From assembly GCA_030411725.1 (NCBI GenBank), contig MU839838.1, positions 1,178,001 to 1,242,000 on the forward strand: 64,000 nucleotides of DNA, in the 5' to 3' direction. Positions within the stretch are counted from its first letter, which is position 1; each line of letters opens with the position of its first letter. Made by a program: the position numbers and the translations under genes. This stretch comes from Echria macrotheca. Lineage: Eukaryota; Ascomycota; Sordariomycetes; Sordariales; Schizotheciaceae. The notes beneath the pieces were generated by a model. The model saw nothing but the letters and a program-made list of their open reading frames with translations, searched no databases and had not been told where the DNA came from. Of the stretch, positions 20,689 through 31,521 are shown piece after piece.

Positions 20689-22716
20689 ATGAAGTCAGCT
20701 ACCGCCTTGGCCGTTACTCTGCTTGGCTTTCACCTTGCGGATGCCAGCCCCAGGAACAGGACAAGCGTAGCAAGTCACAAGGGGCTGACAAAGGAAAAAC
20801 CGGCCGTAGCTTGTCAGGGCACCGATTTCAGACCTCTTTCCGCTGGGCAATGGATTGACGCCGCCAGCCCGGGATGGAACGCTGGGAATACACTCGACGC
20901 GACGCCAACGGAGGGCTCGTGGAATAACCCGCCACTTCAAGGGTCGACACTCGACTATGTCAAGGCGGCCGGCTACAAATCGGTTCGTATCCCCGGTATG
21001 TACCACACACCTCCGTCCCATTGGTCTCCGTCTGGCAGTATGACTAACAGCAGACAGTGACATATGTCGAGCATTTCGTCGGCGGGTCACCGGACTGGAA
21101 GATCAACGCAACATGGCTCCAAAGAGTGTCTGATGTGGTGGACATGGCGACGTCCAGGGGGCTGTTTGTGATAACGAACATACATCATGGTATGTCTTCT
21201 GCCACTTTCCTGCCTCGCTACTGACCGAAGCCAGATTCTTCGAACTGGGCCGATGTCACAAAGCCCGGCGCAAATCAGACTCAGATCCAAGAAAAGTTCT
21301 ACGCTGCGTGGCTCCAGATCGGAAAGACGCTCGCCTGCAAACCCGCGTCCGTCGCGTTGGAGCCTATCAACGAGGCCCCTGGCAACACTGACCAGGACGC
21401 CGACAACCTCAACAAGATGAACGCGCTGTTTCTCAAGGCCCTGGCAGACTCTGGTGGCTACAATGCACAGAGAGTCGTGACATTGTCTGGTCCCGGCATG
21501 GGTGCAGACAAGACCCACTGGTTCAAACGGCCTGCCAATATGACGAATCCGTGGGCGTTCCAGTTTCACTTCTACAGTCCTTGTAAGTCGCCCTTTTGCC
21601 TTGCAGAGTCGCTAATTGCTGACTGTTCAGATGACTTTGTGTTTGGAGCATGGTAAGACAACTTTTCAGGGGTAAAGACCCACACTAACAATTCCCAGGG
21701 GCAAGACAGTCTGGGGCTCCGACAGCGACAAGGCCGCCGTGCTGGCCGAGATATCGTCCGTCCGCAACAACTTCACCGATGTTCCGATCCTACTCGGCGA
21801 GTTTGACGCGTCCCAGCTAAACGCCGAGCCGGCTGCGCGATGGAAATGGTTTGACTACGTCGTCCGGACGTGCAAGTCGCTGGGCATCACCACCGTCTTG
21901 TGGGATAACGGACTGGACAATCTGGATCGTCAGACCGGGCAGTGGCGTGATAAAATTGCCGTGGACATTACCATGGCGGTGCTTCGTGGCGAGAACAATT
22001 CGCTGGCCGACTGTACGACGGATCCATCGGCTACGACCCAGCAAAGCTCGGCGTACATCTTCAACAAGGTCGGAAGCAGTGTCACGGACCAGACATTGCC
22101 GTTCCTTCTCAACGGGAACAAGTTCAAATCCTTCAGCGTCGGATCGACCGTTCTCAATGAGGGACAGGACTACACGATCTCGGGGTCGGCCGTCACGTTC
22201 AAGAAGTCGTTCCTATCGACATATCTCTCTCCGACAGCCGAACCCGGGACCAAAGCCAACGTAACGGTGGCCTTCTCGTCCGGTGCGCCATCCCAGGTCG
22301 AGATCGTGCAGTGGGACGTGCCAACGCTGAGGTCGTACACATCAGCCGCGAAGGCGGTCCCGTCAGGAGATCTCCAGATTCCAATCGTGTGGAAGGGCCT
22401 GCACCGGGTCGCCGCCGTCAAAATTACCACTTCGGCCGGCGCCTATCTCGTGGACGACTGGACGCAATGGTTGCCAGATTTGCAAAAGGGGCGAGGTGTA
22501 CGTGATTCCCGTTCATTGCATCCCCGATAGAAGCATGCTAAACGAGGAATACAGACCTTCAACAGCCAGTGGAACTACGACCAAGACCGCATCATCATCA
22601 CCAGAGGTGGGCTGGACGCCGTGGCGAGCTCGGGAAAGACTACGACTTTTATGTTTGAGTTCTATCCGCGCGCGGCCGGCAACGGGAATACCCTTAATTA
22701 CACGTTGACGGTTTGA
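20689..22716 (+). CDS. GH5 endoglucanase with X2 (Ig-like) and C-terminal CBM46-like module
   Basis: Six exons (20689-20995, 21058-21189, 21235-21582, 21631-21652, 21699-22497, 22555-22716) join in phase to 589 residues. Exon 4 is only 22 nt. A signal peptide covers about residues 1-19. The catalytic domain has the GH5 acid/base Glu193 in ALEPINEAPG and the nucleophile Glu304 in ILLGEFD, plus the TNIHHD strand. After it, residues about 387-475 match a CBM_X2 Ig-like domain (FNKVGSSVTDQ ... TISGSAVTFKKSFL). The last ~110 residues form another beta-rich module. This order, GH5 then X2 then CBM46, is known from bacterial GH5_4 enzymes on beta-glucan and xyloglucan. Expected role: extracellular cleavage of beta-1,4-glucans. 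The CBM46 name is an inference from position and length. Confidence 0.88.
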
Positions 22717-23132
22717 GTCATGTGGGAGGAGTCTGACGCAACTCGGGTAGGCACTAGCACACCAGATGGCAACTTTTTTAGGGTTGGGGGGAGGGCTACG
22801 GGGGAAGCAGTTAGGTAGTTACGTCGAGAAAGGCGCGGCGCTTGACCGGAGTCTCTCGAAGCGCGCTGGCACCTCAACTGATTTCCGATTGGTTACACAG
22901 CCAACTTTTGGTCAGCTCTCGCCCGTTCAGGCGACTGCGCCTGCGTTGTGACAACCAACGGGTACCATGCACGTTGGGCGCCCTGCACGTTGGCCCAAGG
23001 TCGCCGGGAGGCTTCCCCAACTTCCATCAACTCCGATTTAAGCCACCGCTGCCCCGCCGTTTTCTTGTCAGGCAGCCATCATCACCTATCACTTGTCTCA
23101 TACAGTCACGTCCACCAAATTCACTGCCCTGC
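22717..23132. other. Spacer between GH5 and HET genes
   Basis: The 416-bp spacer between two co-oriented genes holds the GH5 3' UTR and the HET promoter. A tandem near-repeat of ...GCACGTTGG occurs near 22970-22995. No gene. Confidence 0.4.
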
Positions 23133-25418
23133 ATGGACTCATTGCCCACGAACTACGAGTACAAAAAACTCGAACATCATGACGACCTTCGACTCGTCAC
23201 GATTCTTCCAGGGGAATTCAGCGACCCCATTCGTCTCGAGATCACACACGTCCCGCTCCTTCCGCGTCCAACGACAACCTCACGACGACTGGCCCTAACG
23301 GAGTTAAAGAAAACCCTGCCTCCAAATTGGACTGTATACGAGGCGCGCGCAAGCTACCGGTATCTGTTCTTGCACACGGACCCGGAAACAGGGTCTCAGA
23401 CATCATCATGGAAGCACCCCGTCGACACCATCGACTCCTCCCTTTACCTCGATGCAGACGAAGATAAGAAACACTATGAACCGAAATATGAAGCCCTCTC
23501 CTACACCTGGTGCACCCCGCTCCATCCCGAAACAGCACACATCGTAACCACCAGGTCTTCCTCCTCCTCAACGCTTCCCGTCAGACAGAGTCTCGCATCT
23601 GCCCTCCGACATCTTCGCTACGGCGACCGCCCACGCACGATGTGGATCGACGCCATCTGTATTAACCAGTCCGACGTCGAGGAGCGCAACGAACAGGTCA
23701 TCCGCATGGCCGAAATCTACCGCCTCGCGCAGCGCGTGATCGCCTGGCTGGGCCCGGACTCGGCCGACGGCAGCCAGGCGATCCAAACTCTCGGTTTCCT
23801 AGGGAGCCAGTTCGTCGTAACCGTCGACAACGCCGTTCTCGCCGCCCCCGACGCGACCGAGAGAAGAAATTGGGACCAACGGACGGCGCTCCCGTACGAC
23901 CAGGACACGTGGGTGCGCATCGGCCAGCTCCTGGATAGAGACTACTTCCGACGGCTCTGGATCATCCAAGAGATCCAGCTCGCCAAGGACGTGATGCTCT
24001 GCTGCGGAGAAAGCAGCGTGGGGTGGGATCGGTTCTGCAACGCGGTCCACTTCCTGTACACGAACCAGCACGTCGAGCAATCGCTCATCCCGAAGATGAA
24101 GCTCCGCACGGTGAAGCGGCTGGCGCAGATGGGGACCAGCTACCCCATCTCGTGGCACATTCTCAACCTCGTGGACGGAAGGCGGTGCACCGACCAGCGG
24201 GATCTGGTCTACGGCCTGCTGGGCCTGCTGCCCATGTCGTTCTCGTCCCTGATCAAGCCCCGGTATGACCTGCCGGTTGCCTACACCTACAGAGAAGCCA
24301 TGCTGGCGTACATTGAACATGTCCAGCGACTCGACCTGCTCGAGGCGTGCTCCCTCGCCCGTAGAGAGCAGCCCGGGATTCCTTCGTGGGTGCCGGACTT
24401 TTCGGCAGCCCCGGCGGTCGGGCGGGAGGTCGGCATGCAGCTTGCCGCGGGCTACTCCCGGTGCTGGGCCGAAAGCGCCTGGGACGAGGAATCGCAGCGG
24501 CATCTCTTGCGCGTAGCTGGAGTGCGCTGTGCTACGATAACCGACGTGGGGAAGAAGCCAGTCCCTGTCGGCGACGACCTTTCCGAGACGCTCGCTGATG
24601 TGAGGGCTTTGGAGCCGGACCATCTCGATGATACCGCGCCGTTGTATGTGACGGGGGAGTCATTCCGGGTGGCATACGCGAAGACGGCGGCCGGGGGTCA
24701 TGTCCGGGAGAGGTTTCCGACGCTCAAGTTCCCGGATTTGGGAACCTGGGCAGCGCAGGACTCGCCGAACGCGTTGTTTGGGAAGCATGCTCATAAGGGA
24801 GAGGCACCTGATGCCAAGGTTCCGATCAACTTTGCCGAGGAACGGGCCTTACGACTGTTTCAGGGCAGACGGTACTTTTCGACGGACAAAGGATACATTG
24901 GCCTGGGACCTGCGGATTGCGAAGCTGGTAAGTACCTGTACTCGTGATATGAATACAGCCGCCTCGCAGTCAGCTAATAACAAAGTGTCCCAGGCGACAT
25001 CATTTGTGTTTTCCTTGGGTACGACGCGCCGGTGATCCTGCGCCCATGGCGAAGAACCCCGACGGCTTATGAGTTGGTTGGGGATGCGTTCGTCCACGGG
25101 TTGCACGATGGCACCGCGTTTCTGGGCCAACTCCCAAGCCCGTGGCGGGTGCAGGTTTTCGAGGACGATTCAGGGTACCTGACCTCGTACAGATTCTTCA
25201 ACCCGGAATCCAACTTGTTGACGGACGAGGACCCGAGGCTAGGGTCCTTGCAGCAGTGGACAAGGATAGCCAACCCCCCGAGGGTCGCGAGCGATCCGGT
25301 TCTTCTCCAGTGCTTCAGGCACAACGAGACAGGGGAAATCATCAAATATGATCCTCGGATGCACCCGGACGCCTTGATGATGCGGGGGCTGGTTTTGGAT
25401 ACATTTTGCTTGGCTTAG
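23133..25418 (+). CDS. HET-domain protein (heterokaryon incompatibility family)
   Basis: Two exons, 23133-24927 and 24994-25418, give 739 residues. The start is the first ATG that precedes a plausible hydrophilic N-terminus; the frame is open upstream. The HET domain spans roughly 118-275 with its classical blocks: YEALSYTW (119-126), WIDAICINQSDVEERNEQV (171-189) and IYRLAQRVIAWLG (195-207). RRLWIIQE follows. The domain mediates non-self recognition and programmed cell death in fungi; most paralogues have no assigned partner. The C-terminal half has no repeats such as WD40, ankyrin or NACHT-type units. The intron junction rebuilds EAGDIICVF in the conserved C-terminal region common to this family. 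Confidence 0.9.
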
Positions 25419-25919
25419 AGGGTAGTAGTAAATGTAATGACGCCTCAGCGCATGTACCTATCTACCTAGGTACCTACGCCCTATCTTCACCTTGAGAAGC
25501 CTTTATATAACAAAAAAAAAAAATCCTGTAGAATTAATGAGCCTATGGCCGGTATTCCTTCAGCATTTGGACAAGATACAAGAATTAAAAGGTAGGTAGG
25601 TAGGTACAACGTGGTGCGGGATGTGTACCCGGAGCAAAAGGGGGGGGTGTCTCCCCAATCAGCTCCTACAAAAAACATTCGAACCACAACAACCGCCAGG
25701 CTCAACGATATTTCCAATTAGGTGTGCTATCTACCTATCCAGAATATCAAACTTGTTGGCCGTCAATACCGAGTAATCATCTGTCAATCTAGGTAATCAT
25801 TCGCTTTCTTCGTCATCCTCGCTCCCACATCCTTCATCCAGCCCCTAGATTTTTAATCAAACCACTCCCGACCAACCCGAACCCACTGTACCTACCTTAC
25901 ATACCTAGGTATCCTCTCA
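25419..25919. other. Convergent spacer with GGTA/TACC tracts
   Basis: The spacer between the convergent HET gene and Ser/Thr-rich gene is loaded with TACCTA/GGTAGG motifs, including a clean (GGTA)4 at 25591-25606 and TACCTAGGTACCTAC near 25460. No coding frame is credible. Confidence 0.6.
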
Positions 25920-27876
25920 TCAGATCTTCCTATCTCCACCATACAGATATCCCCCATCACCACCACCAGGTCCATATCCCCAACCATCCGTCGGCACCGC
26001 AGTCGCAGTCGCAGTCGCAGTCTCAACAATGCTCGTCTCCGAAGAGATCGCAACAACGGGAGAAGGCCTCACGCCCGTGACAAACGTGGTCGGATGAACC
26101 GATCCCGTCACAGACGAAGTCGAGTTCGCGGTGGGCACGATCCCCGTCAGCGCGTCCGTCGCGCCCGTGGTGAAGACGGAGGAGGACTTGGCCGTGCTTG
26201 TTGACGGGGTGGTGGTGGTGGTGGTCGTGGGGAGATAATAAGTATAGCTGCCGTACATGGGGGGCGGTGGTGGTCCATTGTCGTCTGGTCCGGTGGTCGA
26301 TGAGGTTGATGATGAAGGGGCCGCCGAGGAGACCGGGGAGAATGTTGTGGACGACGCCGCGATGCCGGAAGAAGCCGCGGGGCTGCTGCCGGAGATGGTG
26401 TTGGCGGGTGGTTGAGTAGACGTGGTGTTTGAGGAGGCCGGGAGCGTGGTGAATGTCGCCCGTATCGTTGTCAGCGTGACATGGACTGTTGAGTCCACGT
26501 CGGTCTCTGTGGTGGATGGTCCGGTGCTGCTGGTGGCGATTGGTGCGACGGCTGTTGTCTGGGTGCCCGAGGAGGATGAGGCTGACGACGATGCGGTCCC
26601 GTTGAGTGGGAGGGCTGTTCCTGTCGCGGACGGGGTGCTGGAGCGCTGTGTTGTCGAGCCGGTAACTGCGGTGGAGATGGTGCTGACGGACCAGCTGGAG
26701 GGGAGACTCCATGTCTTGGACTTGGTTGAGTACCCAGTGTGAGCTGATGAGTTCAAGTGGGTAGATGTAGCACTGGAGGGCTGGGAAGAAGTGGTCCAGT
26801 ATGTCAGGCTGGGCTGGTAGCTAGTGGAGGTCGGTGCAGTTGAGCCCGTTCCCCCAGTTCCTGTGCCTGGGATTGGGACTGAAGTGGCTGAGATTGTGCC
26901 AATGGCATCCGCTGAGCTAGTTTGGGTGGTGGGAAGTACGGATGAGAACGGGGCTGTTGATGTTCCAGATGGGACTGATACACTCTGCGAGGTTGCCACC
27001 CCAGTGCCTGATGAACCACCTGATGAAGAAGTCGACGAAATAGTAGTGGTAAACCCAGTGGTTTGGGATGTTGCCTCGACCGCACTGGTGCTACTGCTAG
27101 CCTGAGTGCTGGTACCAGAACCTGTTGCGGTGGGCGCCGTACCCCACGACCCCGTTCCCGTGGCGAATCCAGTTGGCAGGACCGCAGTGGTATTCCACGA
27201 CAAACCGCTAGAATACGATGGGTACGCCCAGGTAGACGCGCCCGACGAAGTCGAAGAAACAATGGACGAGGTTCCTGCAGTGGAGTTGAACCCAATGGCA
27301 TCAGTCGCGGTTGTGGCGGAATGAGCTGGGCCTGTTCCGGTCAAAGTCGGGATCGAGGCACCGGCAGAGGTCGTTGAGTTGGGGTAGAGAGCTGACAGGC
27401 TGCTGATTGATGCTGAGACCGAAGCAGATGGGTGGGCAGTCACTCCCCAGGACGTAGAGGCTGTGCCATGGGCCAGAGTGCATGTACCATTTGCACCCTT
27501 GGCCGTGGTGATGGCCGAGCCCGTGGAAATAGCCGAGGAAAGAGGTGCAGTGAGGGACGTGGCCGTCGAGATACCCGTGCCCGACTCAGTCCCAGACAGG
27601 GGAAGCCGGGATGATGTGACAAACACCGTGGTGGTCGACGGGGTGCAAGACGTGTAGCAAGAAGCTCCGCAGACGGTAACGGTCGACACAGCGGTATGCG
27701 TCACCGTAACCGTCGGCACATCGTCTTGGGCCACGTTGCCCTTGCGGAGATGGGGAACATCGGGTCGAGCGTTGACAAGTGCCAGGCTACAATCGTCAGT
27801 TATTGAACTGGCCGAGGACCGAAGGAAAGAGGGCATACCTGAAGGACAGCAGGGCAACGGGGAGAAGACGCAGCAT
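25920..27876 (-). CDS. Ser/Thr-rich secreted cell-surface protein
   Basis: Two exons, 27839-27876 and 25920-27786, give 634 residues. The tiny first exon encodes MLRLLPVALLSFS, and splicing completes a signal peptide ending near residue 19 (LVNA). Cys52, Cys56 and Cys60 form a compact CxxxCxxxC cluster; after that the protein is almost pure Ser/Thr/Ala/Gly/Pro to the end, with a short PPPPP and a Gly/Tyr-rich C-terminus (GGGDGGYLYGG). This composition indicates heavy O-mannosylation and a location in the cell wall or matrix. There is no hydrophobic C-terminus, so GPI anchoring is unlikely. The longer frame without splicing starts upstream at a different Met but lacks a signal peptide. A TATA box lies 144 bp upstream of the ATG. 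Confidence 0.75.
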
Positions 27877-29048
27877 CTTGTCTTTATGCCGGGTGAGATA
27901 TGAGCGAGAGACGTGGCAAAAAGAATGACTGAGTGAGTGAGCGAGCGACACAAGACCGGCGAGGCTGGTACACAGAGATAGAGAGCAAGAAAGTCTCAGA
28001 CCGGTTCCTGGACAACGTCTTTATACCCAAAACGCCGGTGGGATATTCGTTTGTCATCTTCTGGGAGACTCATGGTTAACCCTGTACTCGTGCAGATGCC
28101 GATATATTACGTGCAGATCCAGATACAGGAGTGTTGTGGTACAGGCATCCATGGCCCTGGGGGCATCAACGCACCGCGTTTGCCTTGATGTCGGCAGGAG
28201 TTGCTGGCCCCAAACTGTCCATGATTGGTTCCTCTCCTTACAGGCAGGAATGACCACGACCGAGCGACGGGCTACTTGGACGATGCCAACTATGAAAGCC
28301 TTAGCAGTCGAAACTGTCACTCGGTCCACTAGACTTCTCATGGCTCCACAAGAGCCTGTGGGAGCATACGTACTGTTCTGGCCCTGTTGAGCTTCTACAC
28401 TGCAAGTATCTAAGTCTTCACATGCCTAGCCCCGACATCTCCACCTTGCCAGGAGGCCGCCGGATCGGCTCTCTGGATACACACAGCAAACGCCGAGCCG
28501 TAACTGCACACTCCCGGTCTTTTTTCCCGCCCGTCCATCCTAGCCCACTGTCCCAGACAACCGCTCTTCAGCTCGGAAAAGATCAACCGAGAGACTTCGT
28601 GTGCTGGAAATTCTGTCGAAGATTCCCAAACCAGAAGCTCAAACACGAACAAATCTCGGTCCCGGTTTCAACATACGAACCAGCCTCAGGAATCTAGACG
28701 TTATCAGCTCGAGAAGAGCCAGAATCTCGGTTGTCTCGGAGAGATGAACTCGACGTCACAAGGTTGGATTCTCGAAATCTCCCGAGAGACAGTGTTTCTT
28801 GCAAAACCTTCTTCTCTGATAGTAATTAAACCCTCACACCGCAAACAAACATCGGCAGCTCGTGTCGACATTGGTCCGTCGGCAAGGAATCCCCGTCTAG
28901 GGAATATGTCTGTAACACACGACAGCCCCGCCATCTCAAGATCACAGTGTCACAGCTTTGGCCTCGCTCCGGATGAAAAGTACAGACCACCAAAAAAAAG
29001 AAAATACAGGATAGCCTGGTGGAAGCAACCAGACTCACCTCGTCTGTA
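27877..29048. other. Gene-free spacer
   Basis: About 1.2 kb without a credible gene. The first ~150 bp are the promoter and leader of the Ser/Thr-rich protein gene; the rest contains only short random frames. Confidence 0.45.
28020..28025 (-). promoter_or_regulatory. TATA box of the Ser/Thr-rich protein gene
   Basis: Minus strand reads GGGTATAAAGAC, 144 bp before the ATG at 27876. Confidence 0.55.
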
Positions 29049-29403
29049 CAGTCAACCCTGCACACAAGAATCACTATCTATAGGAATAACCGCTACGTAG
29101 GAATAATTTCCAGGCGACCGATTTTGTAAGGTGGTCTAAAAGAATAACCTCTTATCTCGAATAATCTTATGAAATCTTGCTGAGTCACCACCAAGATTCC
29201 TGCGGTCAGGTAGAGTTCGAGTCTGAAATCGCACTTTCACCACCCCCATTACAGCAAACAACTTCCCCAAAAAGTGATTTCTTGCACAATAACCCTGCGA
29301 AGTGGTACGTACCGAAAAAGTGGCCCACTTGGTGGTAGGAATAACCCCCCCATAAGAATTAAAATTTGGCCACGGACCCGATTCTTATACGCAGGTTTGA
29401 CTG
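29049..29403. mobile_element. Tc1/mariner-like MITE, 355 bp
   Basis: The two ends are inverted: CAGTCAACCCTGC at 29049 and its counterpart CAGTCAAACCTGC (minus strand) ending at 29403, each flanked by TA (29047-29048 and 29404-29405). The inner parts of both arms share AAGAAT and repeated GGAATAAC/GTTATTCC motifs. TA duplication and CAGT ends are those of the Tc1/mariner/pogo superfamily. There is no transposase frame. The arms have diverged from each other, so this is an older copy than the hAT-type element. Confidence 0.7.
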
Positions 29404-29834
29404 TACATGCAGCAGCCACACGCAACTACCCGCCAGCCGTGCCGTCGCCGCCACCACTCGCCAATCCCGCGTGGGCCGCGATGCCTTGGCTTCTGACGGG
29501 ACACAGCATACGGGGTCGCGCATGTGCCGTCGTCCGACCGAATCGAACGGCAAGACCCGCCCGCCAGGTGGACAGGCAGACAGAAGACAGGCGGTGAGTG
29601 GCGAGATCGAGCTGTCGACCTACCTGCCCGCCTTCCCCTCTTTCTCAGATGCAGCCATGCAAGCCACATACGCAAACGCATGCATACCTATACAGCTTGA
29701 ACAAACGGAACGGTGTTCGTACATGTTTCAGAAGAGATTAAGCTAGCATCTATAGATGAAACGAAGACATCCCCCAGCTCGTCGGGCCCAGGCATCTCCC
29801 CAACCTGCACCCAACCCGGATAGGCAGGTATTCA
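29404..29834. other. Spacer downstream of superoxide dismutase gene
   Basis: This 430-bp stretch between the mariner-like element and the stop codon of the superoxide dismutase gene shows no gene; part of it must be that gene's 3' UTR. Confidence 0.4.
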
Positions 29835-30913
29835 TTAGAACTTCAGAGCCGCCCTCAGCGCCTCGAAGACGTCGTCCCTCTCGCCGAGGAATCTTTCCTC
29901 GGCCGTTTTCCAGTTGATCACGTTCCAGATATTTTCGACATACTTGGCCTTGACGTTCAGATACTGTTCTCCATCAGCACCATTCTTACCTAGGGACTAG
30001 AAGAAAAAGGGAAAAATACCTGAAGGTAGTAGGCATGCTCCCACATATCCACCCCGAAAATCGGCACCTCCCCGCCGACAATGGGATCCTGGTCCTTGGT
30101 CGTCACGATCTTGAGCGTCTGCCCGTCCTTGACCAGCCATCCCCATCCGCTTCCTCTGTACGTAGAAAGTCAGTACACGGTCCGACATGCAAGCCACCAG
30201 CAAGCACCCAAGCAGAACGTGTCTCAGGGAGAAAGCCGCCCCACAACCACCCATTACCAACCTCCCCTCACAACCACCAACAACCACACCCACACACAAA
30301 CACCACAAACAAACAGAAGAGAGAAGGGACAAAAAAACAAGAGAACATACTGTATCCCCACCAAAGCCGCCCCAAACTCCTTCCGAAACCCCTCCATCGA
30401 CCCCCAAACCCCCTCAATAGCGCTTACCAACCCCCCCGCCACTTTATCCGCGTTCGTCTCCTCCGACCCAGCAGGCGCCAAGTTCGCCCAAAAGAGCGCA
30501 TGATTGATATGCCCGCCGCCATGGAACCTGATCCGCGGCTGCAGCGCAATCTGCGCGGGCAAATCATTCGCCTTCACCGCGGCGACGAGCCCTTTTAGCG
30601 CTGCGTTGAGCCCGTCGACGTAGGCCTGGTGGTGCTTGTCGTGGTGGAGCGTCATGATCTGGGATGAGATGTGGGGTTCTAGCGCCTTCACACATCATTA
30701 GAACAATGAGATAGAGGGAGAGAGGGGGAGAGAGTGGGGATGGGGGGAGGTGGAGAGACAAACGTCGTAGGCATAGGGTAAGGAGGGCAAGGTATATGTC
30801 GTCTCGGTGATGAGCGACATGTTGAATTGGTCGCCCGAGAGGATTTGCTGCTGCTGCTGCTGCGGCCCGCCTTGGAGGGCGAGGTATTGCACTAGGGTGC
30901 CTAGGTTGACCAT
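29835..30913 (-). CDS. Fe/Mn-type superoxide dismutase
   Basis: Four exons (30764-30913, 30351-30685, 30020-30155, 29835-29963) give 249 residues. The metal ligands of the family are in place: His64 in MTLHHDKHH, His112 in [11 protein letters not shown], Asp198 and His202 in [18 protein letters not shown] and the C-terminal [13 protein letters not shown] also match. The enzyme converts superoxide to oxygen and peroxide; the GGGHINH context favours manganese. The first 31 residues before [12 protein letters not shown] contain a Q6 run and few basic residues, so they make a poor mitochondrial presequence. If translation starts at Met32 (30820), the enzyme would be a short cytosolic MnSOD, as known in other moulds. 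The Q run is encoded by a CTG/CAG microsatellite. Confidence 0.93.
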
Positions 30914-31521
30914 TTTTTTGATGACTGGAAAAATAGACTAAATGCTTTGGTCGAATTGAGGTTATCCGCAGGGTTCTACAGAAATGACAGAAGTAAAGTG
31001 TTGCAGGGGTATGAATGACGGAACCGATTGTGTCGCGAGGTGAGGTAGGTCACAACTGAGATGTGCGGACGTTGAAAGGAATGTCGTCGGAGCTGATGAC
31101 ACGCGGGTCCTTTTATCGAAACGGCCTATGATTGGTAACCAACTGCACCGGCCGTTCTAGGCGCCGGCATTTGCGCGGTCCGCTGCCCGAGCTCCGCATC
31201 GACAGCGCCGCTCGTCTCGTCGGATCAGGCTATTCCGACTATTTTGTGTCTGACTACGAAAACCCCCAAAACTTCGGACTCCATCTTGCAGTGGCTTCAC
31301 TTTAGGACCAGACATGCTCGAATCGGTATTTACCTCAAACTTGTAGGGAAATGGAGACAAAATGTCACAGCTCAATATAAGAATGTGAGAAACTTCGAGA
31401 GCAAATACGTGAGTAAATTTCTTCGTAAATAGTAGTTAACCAAGCCATGCGTGACGTCCTCATTACGCGTCCTCGGTAAAAGCACCTGTAGTCATGTCTA
31501 GCGGCATCAAACTTGCCGCAG
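30914..31521. other. Spacer upstream of superoxide dismutase gene
   Basis: The 608-bp spacer holds the superoxide dismutase promoter and the 3' UTR of the neighbouring T5orf172-like gene. No coding frame or clear TATA box is visible. Confidence 0.4.

Noticed and set aside
26023..27301. Alternative frames in the Ser/Thr-rich gene
   Set aside because: They are Arg/His/Gln-rich translations of the same repetitive DNA; only one frame joins a signal peptide.
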